From Kitasatospora azatica KCTC 9699 (GTDB lineage: Bacteria; Actinomycetota; Actinomycetes; Streptomycetales; Streptomycetaceae): a stretch of 64,000 nt of DNA. The position numbers and the translations under genes are program-made. The notes under the pieces were generated by a model. That model saw nothing but the letters and a program-made list of their open reading frames with translations, did no database searches and was not told the DNA's origin. Location: positions 186,001-250,000 of the forward strand of contig NZ_JQMO01000002.1 of assembly GCF_000744785.1 (NCBI RefSeq), read 5' to 3'. Numbering within the stretch: position 1 is the first letter of the stretch; the number at the start of each line of letters is the position of its first letter. Below are positions 53,650 through 62,012 of this stretch, in pieces.

Positions 53650-53743
53650 GCACGGCAGAGTAGTCGCCCCCGCCGACGCCTCCGCTCGACGGCCTGCGGC
53701 GCTGCCCCGGGGGCGCCTGTGCCTCGCGCAGCCGCAGAGCTCT

Positions 53744-53767
53744 ATGAGTGGTTGACCACTTACTCAT
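53744..53767. promoter_or_regulatory. TetR-type operator upstream of the LAL gene
   Basis: ATGAGTGGTTGACCACTTACTCAT: outer arms ATGAGT/ACTCAT and an inner AGTGGT-TG-ACCACT palindrome. It shares TGAGTGGTTGA and TACTCA with the site between the TetR and pirin genes (54379-54398, read on the minus strand), so the same repressor may control the LAL gene. Confidence 0.7.
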
Positions 53768-53811
53768 GCGCCAGAAGGAGGCGGGGCTACACACCCCGCC
53801 GACCCCGCTTC

Positions 53812-54378
53812 TCAGTCGTGCCTGACACCCGCCGACAGCGTCCGCATCCAGGGCGCGTCCACCTCGTCCGCACCCATCGAGACGATCAGGTGGCACAGCA
53901 TGCCGACGGCGAAGAACTGCTGGACCTGCTCCTCGCTGCCGCCGGAGGCGCCGCGCACGTACTCCACCAGTCGCGCGTAGCCCCGGCGGACCACCTCGCG
54001 CACGGCAGGCTCGGAGACGGCCGCGGCCTGGGCGTGCAGCTGGATCAGCATGAGGTCGTTGTCGCTGATCAACCGGGCGTAGGCGTCACCCATGGCCTTC
54101 AGCACCACCTCCGGCGAGCTCCCCGTGGCCTCGGCGACCGCGCTCTCCAGGCTGGCCCGCACCTGGACGAAGCAGTGCTCGACCACGGCCGCGAAGAGCG
54201 ACTCCTTGCTGGGGAAGAGCCGGTAGACGTAGGCCTGGGAGATGCCGGCCGCCTTGGCCACCTCGGTGGTGGTGGTGCCCCAGTAGCCCCGCGCCGCGAA
54301 GGCGCCGATGGCGGTGCGCAGCACCGTCTCGCGACGCTCCTCGGCGGTGGACAGCCGGCGGGCTCGCTCCTTGCTCAT
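53812..54378 (-). CDS. TetR-family transcriptional regulator
   Basis: 188 residues. HTH in ARGYWGTTTTEVAKAAGISQAYVYRLFPSKESLFAAVV (about 29-65), then a helical ligand domain of the TetR_C type (LMLIQLHAQAAAVSEPAVREVVRRGY). ATG 54378 abuts the operator 54379-54398, so a transcript starting here would be leaderless or use the TTG at 54390. Divergent from the pirin gene; autoregulation is likely. Confidence 0.92.
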   Translation of the reverse strand: MSKERARRLSTAEERRETVLRTAIGAFAARGYWGTTTTEVAKAAGISQAYVYRLFPSKESLFAAVVEHCFVQVRASLESAVAEATGSSPEVVLKAMGDAYARLISDNDLMLIQLHAQAAAVSEPAVREVVRRGYARLVEYVRGASGGSEEQVQQFFAVGMLCHLIVSMGADEVDAPWMRTLSAGVRHD

Positions 54379-54398
54379 GTGAGTACTCAACCACTCAC
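54379..54398. promoter_or_regulatory. TetR-type operator between TetR and pirin genes
   Basis: GTGAGT-ACTCAACC-ACTCAC, a perfect 6-bp inverted repeat directly upstream of the TetR start, overlapping a possible TTG start. Read on the minus strand it contains TGAGTGGTTGA, which recurs upstream of the LAL gene. Confidence 0.75.
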
Positions 54399-54507
54399 AC
54401 TTTTGCCCGTCAACGGCATGGCGGAATAGTTGAATGATGAACTAGGTTGCGTGGTGCGAAGGCCTCGCGAAGCACGTCGGGGCGGGAACGCCCGAAAGGA
54501 CCATGGG

Positions 54508-55278
54508 ATGAACACCACCGCAATCCACCCCCGGATCGATGTCCGCCGGGCCGGCGAGCGCTCGGCCACGAAGATCGACTGGCTGGATTCCAAGCACTCC
54601 TTCTCCTTCGGCGGGAACTACGATCCCGCCAACACCCACCACGGACTGCTGCTCGTCAACAACGACGACATCGTCCGACCGGGCAGCGGCTTCGAGACCC
54701 ACCCGCACCGCGACATGGAGATCGTCACCTGGGTGATGCAGGGCTCCCTGGTCCACCAGGACTCCACCGGCCACTCCGGCGTGATCTATCCCGGACTCGC
54801 CCAGCGCATGAGCGCCGGCACCGGGATCCTGCACTCGGAGAAGAACGACTCCTGGCGGCTGAGCGGCGCCGACGCCCACACCGACCCGGTCCACTTCGTC
54901 CAGATGTGGGTCGTGCCCGACGAGCGCGGGATCACGCCGGGCTACGAGCAACTCGAAATCGACGACGCGCTGCTGTCCGGCGCGCTGATCCCGGTCGCCT
55001 CCGGGATGGACAAGCACGACGGCGCGTCGGCGATCCGCATCAAGAACCGCCACGCGGCGCTGCATGTCGCCCGGCTGCAGCCCGGCCAGAGCGTCGAGCT
55101 GCCCGACGCCCCCTTCGTGCACCTGTTCGCCCCCCGCGGCGACGTCATCCTCGAAGGCGTCGGCCCCCTGACCTCCGGCGACGCCGTCCGCTTCACCGCG
55201 ACCGGCGGGCAGCGGGTCACCGCGGTCGAGCCCGCCGAGATCCTGGTCTGGGAGATGCACGCCACCCTCGCGCTCTGA
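54508..55278 (+). CDS. Pirin-family protein
   Basis: 256 residues, bicupin. Metal site and signature: GFETHPHRDMEIVTWVMQGSLVHQDS (two His and a Glu downstream), GTGILHSEKN. Pirins bind iron and some have quercetinase activity; others act as redox-sensing co-regulators. ATG 54508 follows AAAGGA. Divergent from a TetR gene and sharing its operator, so it is probably repressed by that protein. Confidence 0.93.
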   Translation: MNTTAIHPRIDVRRAGERSATKIDWLDSKHSFSFGGNYDPANTHHGLLLVNNDDIVRPGSGFETHPHRDMEIVTWVMQGSLVHQDSTGHSGVIYPGLAQRMSAGTGILHSEKNDSWRLSGADAHTDPVHFVQMWVVPDERGITPGYEQLEIDDALLSGALIPVASGMDKHDGASAIRIKNRHAALHVARLQPGQSVELPDAPFVHLFAPRGDVILEGVGPLTSGDAVRFTATGGQRVTAVEPAEILVWEMHATLAL

Positions 55279-55279
55279 C

Positions 55280-56041
55280 TCAGTGCCAGCCGGGGGCCGG
55301 CGGCAGTGGCCAGGTGGGCGGCCCGGGCAACGGACGGGCTTCGGCGGGCTGGGCGGTGATGAGTTGAGTCACGGTGAGTTGAGCGGCGGTGAGTTGAGCG
55401 GCGGGGGTGCGGCCGCTCAGCCAGCCGAGCAGGGCGTGGCCCTCACCGGTCAGGTCGGGGCCGGTCGCGGAGACCGTCCAGGAGCGGCCGAGGTCGACCG
55501 CCTCGACCCGGCCGACCGGGAACTCGCGCGCGGCCAGCGCGGCGAGGGTGTCGTCCAGCGCCCAACTCACGTAGCGGGCGGGCCAGTCGCTGGTGCGGTA
55601 GCCGAGGTCCAGGTCGAGGTGGTGGGTCTCCAGCTCGCGCCAGCAACGGTGCAGGGTGTACCAGGCCGGGTGCCGCCAGCCCGCCAGGGCCGTGACCAGG
55701 GTGTCCCAGCGGTCCTCCGGCATCGATTCGGCGTCCTCGAGCAGCCGCCCGAGCCGGGCGCGCAGTCCGGCGACGAGTTCGGCGGCCGGCCGGGCGGCGC
55801 CGTCCTCGACGGCGCGCGCGAGGGCGTCGGCGCTGGGCCTCGGGCCGGGCTCGACGCCGGTGCGGGCCACGGCCAGCAGCCACAGGTAGGCGTCGGCAGC
55901 GCAGCCGACATGGGCGATCACGTTGGCGCGGGTCCAGCCGGGCAGCGCGGCGGGCTCGCGCACCTGGGCGTCGCTCAACTGGTCGAGGGCAGCGGCGAAC
56001 CGGGCGCCGGAGCGGGTGACTTCGTCGATGATCTCGCGCAT
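55280..56041 (-). CDS. Mycothiol-dependent maleylpyruvate isomerase-family protein
   Basis: 253 residues. DinB-like four-helix N-terminal domain with LPGWTRANVIAHVGCAADAY (conserved W and metal-binding His), WRELETHHLDLDLGY (second metal motif H-x-x-x-D), and a C-terminal MDMPI_C part. Family members use mycothiol, the actinobacterial thiol. The tail TPAAQLTAAQLTVTQLITAQ comes from a 15-bp DNA repeat (55372-55401) and may be non-native. The gene overlaps the 3' end of the truncated transporter frame. Confidence 0.87.
   Translation of the reverse strand: MREIIDEVTRSGARFAAALDQLSDAQVREPAALPGWTRANVIAHVGCAADAYLWLLAVARTGVEPGPRPSADALARAVEDGAARPAAELVAGLRARLGRLLEDAESMPEDRWDTLVTALAGWRHPAWYTLHRCWRELETHHLDLDLGYRTSDWPARYVSWALDDTLAALAAREFPVGRVEAVDLGRSWTVSATGPDLTGEGHALLGWLSGRTPAAQLTAAQLTVTQLITAQPAEARPLPGPPTWPLPPAPGWH
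55372..55401. repeat. 15-bp tandem repeat in the 3' end of the mycothiol enzyme gene
   Basis: CGGTGAGTTGAGCGG twice in perfect tandem, with a diverged third unit before it (55354-55371). In frame, it encodes AAQLT repeats near the C-terminus. Confidence 0.9.
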
Positions 56042-56622
56042 GTCCGTACGGTAGTGCCGCGCGTGTTGTGACAGTGCTGGTCACTCGACCGCGTGGCGCC
56101 CGCGTGGGCCAGCAGTCGGGTGGACCACGGTGAGGCGACCAGTGCGCCGCCGCCGAACCCCATGATGGCGATGCCGGTGGCGAGCCCGGGGCAGTCGGGG
56201 AACCACTTGATCAGGGTGGAGACCGGTGAGATGTAGCCGATGCCGCCGATCACCCCGTACCCGAGGAGCACCAGCCAGTACTGCCGGGTGGCCGCACCGA
56301 GCGCGGCCACCAGCAGGCCGGAGCTGAAGCAGAGCGTCGAGACGGCCATCGCCCAGCGTGGGCCCCGCCGTTCGACGACGGTGCCGCCGAAGGCGGCCGA
56401 CAGGCCCAGCATGACGATGGCGAACTGGAAGGGCAGCGCACTCTGCGTGCCGCTGAGGTGCAGGGAGTTCTCCAACGGGGGCTTGAAGACGCTCCACGCG
56501 TAGGCCTGACCGATGGCCAGGTGGATGGCCAGCGCGGCGGGTGGGACCAGCCACCGGTTCCAGGACGGCGGTGCGACGGCCCGGGCGCCGGCGAGCGGCC
56601 CGGATGGTGCGGACGTGGTCAT
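55975..56622 (-). pseudogene. OFA-family MFS transporter, 3'-truncated
   Basis: The N-terminal half of an oxalate/formate antiporter-like MFS protein: RWLVPPAALAIHLAIGQAYAWSVFKPPLENS, ERRGPRWAMAV loop, YWLVLLGYGVIGGIGYISPVSTLIKWFPDCPGLATG and MGFGGGALVASPW. About five membrane helices are seen; similarity ends near 56095 and the frame runs on to 55975 through unrelated residues, overlapping the mycothiol enzyme. The second six helices are gone, so it should not transport. Confidence 0.85.
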
Positions 56623-56723
56623 CAGCGACCTCCTTGCCGGCCTGATCCTTCGGCCAGCCCACCATAGGGCCCTGGGACGGAACTTGACAGCCCATCGTCA
56701 ACCGGGCGAAGCGTGGTGGGTGA

Positions 56724-57131
56724 TCAGCTGTCGAGAGCCTGCCGGATGCGGCGGGAGGGCGCGAAGGTGTAGAGCTCGAGGATGTCGGGCGGCTCGACCA
56801 GGCCGGGGCCGCCCGCCTTGACCCAGGCGGTGATGTCGGCCGCCGCGTCGGGGTCGTTGACCAGGCCCAGCCACACCGGCCGGCCGCCGGCCTTCCGTCC
56901 CTCGGCGGAGGGCTGTATGACGATCACATTCGCCTGGTCGCAAGCGTCCAGACAGTCGGTCGGCCGTACCGTGGCGACCGAGGCCAGCGCGGCGCGCAAG
57001 CCGGTGAGTTGGGCGGCGTGGTCCAGGCCGGGGACCTTGGGGGTGCCGCAGCAGCAGCCGCGGCAGACCGTGACGGTGCATGGGGCGGCCGCCACCTTCC
57101 CGGTGACCGTCCGTCGGCTCTGCTTGCTCAC
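56724..57131 (-). CDS. [2Fe-2S] ferredoxin-like protein
   Basis: 135 residues, thioredoxin-like [2Fe-2S] fold. Cluster ligands VTVCRGCCCGTPK at residues 20-32 and RPTDCLDACDQANVIVI at about 57-73. Such proteins are often encoded with metal-transport ATPases. Its start overlaps the stop of the P-type ATPase (57128-57131), so they form an operon. Probable role: electron carrier or iron/metal sensor for the efflux system (inference). Confidence 0.87.
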   Translation of the reverse strand: MSKQSRRTVTGKVAAAPCTVTVCRGCCCGTPKVPGLDHAAQLTGLRAALASVATVRPTDCLDACDQANVIVIQPSAEGRKAGGRPVWLGLVNDPDAAADITAWVKAGGPGLVEPPDILELYTFAPSRRIRQALDS

Positions 57132-59185
57132 TTCACACCTTCCACGCCGGCCCGCTGCCAGGCCGCGTCCCGAAGAAGTCGCAGGCCATTGAGCCCGACG
57201 ATAACAGTGGAGCCCTCGTGGCCCAGGACGCCCAGGGGCAGCGGCAGCCGGCCGGCCAGGTCCCAGAGCACCAGGCCGGAGATGAAGACCGCGGCGATCA
57301 CCAGGTTCTGCACCACCAGGGCGCGGGCCCGCCGGGACAGGGCGACGACCGCGGGGACGGTGGCGAGTTCGTCGCGGACGACGACCGCGTCCGCGGTCTC
57401 CAGGGCCAGGTCGGAGCCGGCCCGGCCCATCGCGATGCCGGAGTGGGCGGCGGCCAGCGCGGGGGCGTCGTTGACGCCGTCGCCGATCACCAGCACCTTT
57501 CGGCCTTCGCGTTCCCGTTGCCGGACGGCGGCGACCTTGTCCTGGGGCAGCAGTGCCGCGCGCACCTCGGTGATGCCGACCTCGGCGGCGAGACGGCCGG
57601 CGGCGCGCGGGTTGTCGCCGGTCAGCAGCATCGGGGCGGTGCCGGTCAGCGCGCCCAGGGCGGCGACGGTGCGGGCGGCGTCCGGGCGCAGGCGGTCGGC
57701 GATGCCGAGGATCCCGACCGGGTCGCCGTCCCGCTTGACCAGCACGGCGGTGCGGCCGCCGCGCTCCAGGTCCGCCGCGACGGCCGCCGCCTGCGCGGTG
57801 GTGGTGTCACGGGCGGTGGTGGTGTCACGGGCGGTGGTGGTGTCACGGGCGAGGCCGGCGTCATCGGCAGCGGCGGCAGCACAGTCGGCGAGCAGGCGGG
57901 CCGGGGCGCCGACGGTGATCACCGCCCCGTCGATGGTGGCGGTCACGCCGAGGCCGGGAGTGGAGGCGAAGTCCAGGGCGGGCGGCAACTCCAGGCCGCG
58001 TTCGCGGGCGGCGGCCAGCACGGCGCGGGCCAGCGGGTGCTCGCTGGGGTGCTCGGCGGCGGCGGCCAGCGTCAGCAGTTGATCCCGGGTCAGCCCGCCG
58101 CCGGCCAGCGGGTGGATCTCGGTGACCCGGGGGGTGCCCTCGGTCAGGGTGCCGGTCTTGTCGAGGGCCACCGCGTCGATCTGGCCCAGCCGCTCCATCA
58201 CCACGGCGGACTTCACCAGCACGCCGTGGCGTCCGGCGTTGGCGATCGCGCAGAGCAGCGGCGGCATGGTGGCCAGCACCACGGCGCACGGCGAGGCGAC
58301 GATCATGAACGTCATCGCCCGCAGCAGCGCGCCGGTCAGGTCGGCGCCGAACGCGAGCGGGACCGCGAAGACGGCCAGGGTCGCGAGGACGATGCCGATC
58401 GAGTAGCGCTGCTCGACCTTCTCGATGAACAGCTGGGTCGGGGCCTTGGTCTCGGAGGCCTCCTCGACCATGGCGACGATCCGGGCGATCACCGAGTCCG
58501 AGGCGTCCCGCTCGACCCTGACCCGCAGCGCGCCGGTGCCGTTCAGGGTGCCGGCGAAGACTTCGTCGCCGGGCTGCTTGGCGACCGGCAGCGGCTCGCC
58601 GGTGATGGTGGCCTGGTCGACCTCGCCGGCCCCGTCGAGCACCCGCCCGTCGGCGCCGACCCGCTCGCCGGGGCGGATCAGGATGGTCTCGCCGACCGTC
58701 AACTCCTCGGTGGCGACGGTCTCCTCGGTGCCGTCCGGCCGCAGCCGGGTGGCGGTGGCCGGGGCCAGGTCGAGCAGGCCGCGCACCGAGTCCGCGGTGC
58801 GCGCGGTGGCCAGCGCCTCCAGCGCGCCGGAGGTCGCGAAGATCACGATCAGCAGTGCGCCGTCCATCAGCTGCCCGATCGACGCCGCGCCGACCGCGGC
58901 GACGATCATCAACAGGTCCACGTCGAGGGTCTTCTCGCGCAGGGCCCGCAGCCCGGCCCAGGCCGGTTCCCAACCACCCGTCAGGTAGGCGATCGCGTAC
59001 AGCGGCGCCCAGGCCCAGGCGGGGGCGCCGGTCAGCTGCAGCGGCAGCGCGAGCAGGAAGGCGAGGGTGGCGGCGGCCGCCCAGCGGGCCTCGGCCAGTG
59101 CGAAGACCCGGGTGCGGCGCCGGGGAGCCACCGCATCGCGCGGGGCCGCGGCGGCGGCCGGGCGTTCGGTGAGGGTCGTGGACAT
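57128..59185 (-). CDS. P1B-4-type metal-transporting ATPase (Co/Fe/Ni)
   Basis: 685 residues. Membrane metal site ASPCAVVLATMPP (SPC motif) and the HEGST motif (LGHEGSTVIVGLNGLRLL) in the last helices define the P1B-4 group (CtpD, CoaT, FrvA), which exports Co2+ or Fe2+. Actuator TITGEPLPV, phosphorylation DKTGTLTEGT, N-domain HPSEHPLA and hinge VIGDGVNDAPAL are intact. No N-terminal metal-binding domain. An 18-bp triplication in the N-domain encodes ARDTTT three times. Divergent from the NmtR-like gene. Confidence 0.94.
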   Translation of the reverse strand: MSTTLTERPAAAAAPRDAVAPRRRTRVFALAEARWAAAATLAFLLALPLQLTGAPAWAWAPLYAIAYLTGGWEPAWAGLRALREKTLDVDLLMIVAAVGAASIGQLMDGALLIVIFATSGALEALATARTADSVRGLLDLAPATATRLRPDGTEETVATEELTVGETILIRPGERVGADGRVLDGAGEVDQATITGEPLPVAKQPGDEVFAGTLNGTGALRVRVERDASDSVIARIVAMVEEASETKAPTQLFIEKVEQRYSIGIVLATLAVFAVPLAFGADLTGALLRAMTFMIVASPCAVVLATMPPLLCAIANAGRHGVLVKSAVVMERLGQIDAVALDKTGTLTEGTPRVTEIHPLAGGGLTRDQLLTLAAAAEHPSEHPLARAVLAAARERGLELPPALDFASTPGLGVTATIDGAVITVGAPARLLADCAAAAADDAGLARDTTTARDTTTARDTTTAQAAAVAADLERGGRTAVLVKRDGDPVGILGIADRLRPDAARTVAALGALTGTAPMLLTGDNPRAAGRLAAEVGITEVRAALLPQDKVAAVRQREREGRKVLVIGDGVNDAPALAAAHSGIAMGRAGSDLALETADAVVVRDELATVPAVVALSRRARALVVQNLVIAAVFISGLVLWDLAGRLPLPLGVLGHEGSTVIVGLNGLRLLRDAAWQRAGVEGVK
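57797..57850. repeat. 18-bp perfect tandem triplication inside the ATPase gene
   Basis: Three identical GGTGGTGGTGTCACGGGC units encode TARDT repeats in a surface loop of the nucleotide-binding domain. In-frame copy changes would alter loop length without breaking the enzyme. Confidence 0.93.
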
Positions 59186-59310
59186 CGGTGTGGTGTTCCT
59201 TCACGCGGGCAGGGCGGCGGGCAGGACAGCAGCAGGGCAGGGGCAGGACGGACAGGGCGGCGGGCAGGACGGATCCGTGGCGAACCGGGGCTCGCCCACC
59301 ATACAGGAAC

Positions 59311-59330
59311 ATATGAACAGTCCTTCATCT
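59311..59330. promoter_or_regulatory. ArsR/NmtR-type operator
   Basis: ATATGAACAGTCCTTCATCT, with half-sites ATGAA and TTCAT six bases apart, lies in the 165-bp divergent gap between the ATPase and the ArsR gene, 20 bp before the latter's start. It resembles known ArsR/SmtB operators (ATGAA-N6-TTCAT class). Confidence 0.7.
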
Positions 59331-59350
59331 GTCTCTTGTAGGATAGGCGC

Positions 59351-59722
59351 ATGGGTCATGGAGTCGTCAACGCCGCCGAGAACACCGTCCCGCGCACCCA
59401 GCTGGACGCGTCCAACGCCGCCAAGGTGGCCACCACCCTGCAGGCCCTGGCCACCCCCTCCCGGCTGCTGATCCTGGCCCGGCTGCGCCAAGGCCCGTGC
59501 GCCGCCACCGAGCTGGCCACCGAGGTGGGCATGGAGCAGTCGGCCTGCTCGCACCAGCTGCGCCTGCTGCGCAATCTCGGCCTGGTGGTCGGCGAGCGGC
59601 ACGGACGCTCCGTGGTCTACGCCCTGTACGACAACCATGTCGCCGCCCTGCTCGACCAGGCCGTCTACCACGTGGAGCACCTGCGGCTCGGCCTCAACGA
59701 CGCGGCGGACGCCCAGGACTGA
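59351..59722 (+). CDS. nmtR: ArsR-family metal sensor, NmtR-like (Ni/Co)
   Basis: 123 residues. Winged helix-turn-helix: LATPSRLLILARLRQGPCAATELATEVGMEQSACSHQLRLLRNLGLVVGERHGRS. The helix alpha-5 metal motif DNHVAALLDQAVYHVEH provides Asp, His and two His spaced as in mycobacterial NmtR, a nickel/cobalt sensor. No alpha-3N Cys motif of SmtB/CmtR is present. It would repress the divergent ATPase/ferredoxin operon until Ni or Co binds. Confidence 0.9.
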   Translation: MGHGVVNAAENTVPRTQLDASNAAKVATTLQALATPSRLLILARLRQGPCAATELATEVGMEQSACSHQLRLLRNLGLVVGERHGRSVVYALYDNHVAALLDQAVYHVEHLRLGLNDAADAQD

Positions 59723-59817
59723 CCTGCGGGCAGCCCGAGTAGGCCGAACCGGTGAACGCTCCGGCTCGGCCCCGGACCGGAGTGCGGCGGGCCGGTTCGG
59801 CCCAGTGAGATGGGACC

Positions 59818-61581
59818 ATGACGTCCCAGCAGATCCTCATCGGCCTGGGCCTGACCGTGGTGCTGGCCGTCGCCGCGCAGGTGCTGGCCACCCGGCTGCG
59901 GATCCCGGCCATCATCGTCCTGCTGCCGGTCGGGTTCACCGCCGGTGCGATCACCGACAACATCCATCCGGACGATCTGCTCGGCCCGGCCTACCCGCCG
60001 CTGGTCTCGCTCGCCGTCGGCGTCGTCCTCTACGACGCCGGGCTCGGCCTCGACCTGGCCAAGCTGGTCGGGCACGACCGGCGCACGGTGATCCGGCTGG
60101 TCTGGATCGGGGTGCTGCTCACCTCGGTGATCGCCGCACTGGCCGCCGTGCCGCTGCTCGACATCTCCGCCGAGGCGGCGGCCATGCTCGGCGCGATCCT
60201 GGTGGTCTCCGGCCCCACCGTGGTCGGGCCGCTGCTCGGCTACGTGCGACCGAAGGAGCGGCTGCAGCGGATCCTGATGTGGGAGGGCTCGCTGATCGAC
60301 GCGGTCGGCGGGATCCTGGGCGCGCTGGTCTTCCACGTCCTGCTGAACGAGCGCCGGCACGGCCTGGGCGCCTGGCTGCTGGAGTTCCTGGCCAGCACCG
60401 CGATCGGCCTGGCCGGCGGTCTGCTCGGTGCGGCGCTGCTCTGGTGGCTGCTGGTCCGGCTGGAGCTGGGCGAGATCCTCGGCACCACGGCGCAGCTGGC
60501 GGTGGTGATCGGGGTGGCGGCCGCTTGCGACACCGCCCGGGACGACACCGGGCTGATCGCGGCCGTGGTGATGGGTGTGGCGGTGGCCAGCGTCCCCGAG
60601 TTCGACCTGCCGGCCCGGCGGCCTTTCTTCGAGGCGCTGGTCTCGCTGATCGTCGGGGTGCTGTTCATCTCGATCTCGGCCACCGTCACCTGGACCTCGC
60701 TGCGGCCGGTGGTCCTGCCCGCGCTCGGCCTGGTCGCCGTCCTGGTGCTGGTGGCCCGGCCGCTGGTGGCGGGACTGTCCACCCTCGGCACCGACCTGGC
60801 CCGGCCCGAACGCGCCTTCCTGGGTTGGATGGCGCCGCGCGGCATCGTCGCCGCCTCGACCGCCGCCACCTTCTCCACCGAGCTCGCCATCGGCGGCATC
60901 GACGGCGCGGCCCGGATCCTGCCCGTGACCTTCGTGGTGATCGTCGCCACCGTCACGCTCTACGGGCTCAGCGCCGGACCGGTGGCCCGGCGGCTGGGCG
61001 TGATGCGCCCCGCCCGCTCGCGGCCGCTGCTGGTGGGCGGCGACCCGTGGGCGGTCGAGCTGGGCCAGGTGCTGCGCTCGACCGGGCTGGACGTGCTGAT
61101 GTGGGCTGCCCGGGCCGACCAGCGGGACCGGATCAGCGCCGCGGGCCTGGAGCTGGCGGTGGGCGAGCTGCTGGCCACCGCCACCGGCGAGGGCGCCGAG
61201 CAGGAGAGCGTCACCGCCGTCTTCCTGCTCACCGGCGAGGACGAGTTCAACGCGCTGGCCTGCGCGGTGCTGCGCGAGGACACCGAGCTGCCGGTCTTTC
61301 AGTTGGCTCCCGCCGAGCCGGGCGAGGGCGTGGTCGCGCCCGGCCGGGACGGCTCCGTGCTTTTCGGCCGACGGCTCACCGGTGAGGCGGTGGCCCGCCG
61401 GTTCGCGGCTGGTGCCCGGCTGACCGCGCGGCCCGCCGGGGAGTCGGTGCCGCCGGGCCACGAGGCGCTGTTCCTGGTGGACCCGGCGGGCCGGCTGACG
61501 CCGGTGACCGCCGACCGCCGCCCGCCCACCGGGGGCGAGGACGGCCTGTACGTCCTGCTCGGGCCCGACCACCGGGACTGA
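59818..61581 (+). CDS. CPA1-family cation/proton antiporter with C-terminal regulatory domain
   Basis: 587 residues. About 12 membrane helices (residues 1-400). The family's key motifs are SGPTVVGPLL (where NhaP has SATDPV) and EGSLIDAVGGI with the conserved Glu/Asp pair, and WMAPRGIVAASTA near helix 10. The cytoplasmic tail (about 405-587) begins PLLVGGDPWAVELGQVLRSTG, a Rossmann/TrkA-N-like regulatory domain. Exchanges Na+ or K+ for H+. ATG 59818. Confidence 0.9.
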   Translation: MTSQQILIGLGLTVVLAVAAQVLATRLRIPAIIVLLPVGFTAGAITDNIHPDDLLGPAYPPLVSLAVGVVLYDAGLGLDLAKLVGHDRRTVIRLVWIGVLLTSVIAALAAVPLLDISAEAAAMLGAILVVSGPTVVGPLLGYVRPKERLQRILMWEGSLIDAVGGILGALVFHVLLNERRHGLGAWLLEFLASTAIGLAGGLLGAALLWWLLVRLELGEILGTTAQLAVVIGVAAACDTARDDTGLIAAVVMGVAVASVPEFDLPARRPFFEALVSLIVGVLFISISATVTWTSLRPVVLPALGLVAVLVLVARPLVAGLSTLGTDLARPERAFLGWMAPRGIVAASTAATFSTELAIGGIDGAARILPVTFVVIVATVTLYGLSAGPVARRLGVMRPARSRPLLVGGDPWAVELGQVLRSTGLDVLMWAARADQRDRISAAGLELAVGELLATATGEGAEQESVTAVFLLTGEDEFNALACAVLREDTELPVFQLAPAEPGEGVVAPGRDGSVLFGRRLTGEAVARRFAAGARLTARPAGESVPPGHEALFLVDPAGRLTPVTADRRPPTGGEDGLYVLLGPDHRD

Positions 61582-61609
61582 CGGGCCGGGCCGAGCGCTA
61601 CTGGGCGAG

Positions 61610-61664
61610 GGTCACTAGCAAAGGTCACTGAGTGAGGGTCAGTGAGCGAGGGTCACTGAGCGAG
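61610..61664. repeat. 14-bp tandem repeat (4 copies) at convergent gene ends
   Basis: Units of GGTCACTGAGCGAG: a diverged copy at 61610-61622, then 61623-61636, 61637-61650 and 61651-61664. The stop codon of the DUF4429-like gene (61653) lies in the last unit, which supplies TCA read as TGA on the minus strand. Confidence 0.9.
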
Positions 61665-61958
61665 CGCTTGCTCGATCGCGGCTCGGACCTGCTCGAAAGC
61701 CGGCTGGTTGCCCCTGGTGAACGGCGCGGCCAACTCGTCACGGAGCAGGTCGACCCTGCCCCCCTTGCCGCGCACGTCGGCCACGCCGCGGACGGCGAGG
61801 CGCAGGTACCCGTTGTACAGCAGGCCGGCGGCGCGCCACTGGAGGCCGGTGATCTGGTCGATCCGGTAACTCCGGGCGCTCTTGGGGCGGGTGATGGTGA
61901 CGAGCTGGCCGTCGAACGTGATGGTGGCGATGCTACTCACGGCTTCGATCATGTCCAC
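61653..61958 (-). CDS. DUF4429-like small protein (PH-fold)
   Basis: 101 residues. ATITFDGQLVTITRPKSARSYRIDQITGLQWRAAGLLYNGYLRLAVRG and the closing PAFEQVRAAIEQAL fit the DUF4429/bacterial PH-like domain common in Streptomyces. Binding partner unknown. Start is GTG 61958 or ATG 61952. Its stop codon lies within the 14-bp repeat shared with the convergent antiporter's 3' region. Confidence 0.75.
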   Translation of the reverse strand: MDMIEAVSSIATITFDGQLVTITRPKSARSYRIDQITGLQWRAAGLLYNGYLRLAVRGVADVRGKGGRVDLLRDELAAPFTRGNQPAFEQVRAAIEQALAQ

Positions 61959-62012
61959 AGGATGTCAGCACCGGGCCGACGGGCGTCAAGGGGGCTCAGG
62001 GCCTCGATCGGC

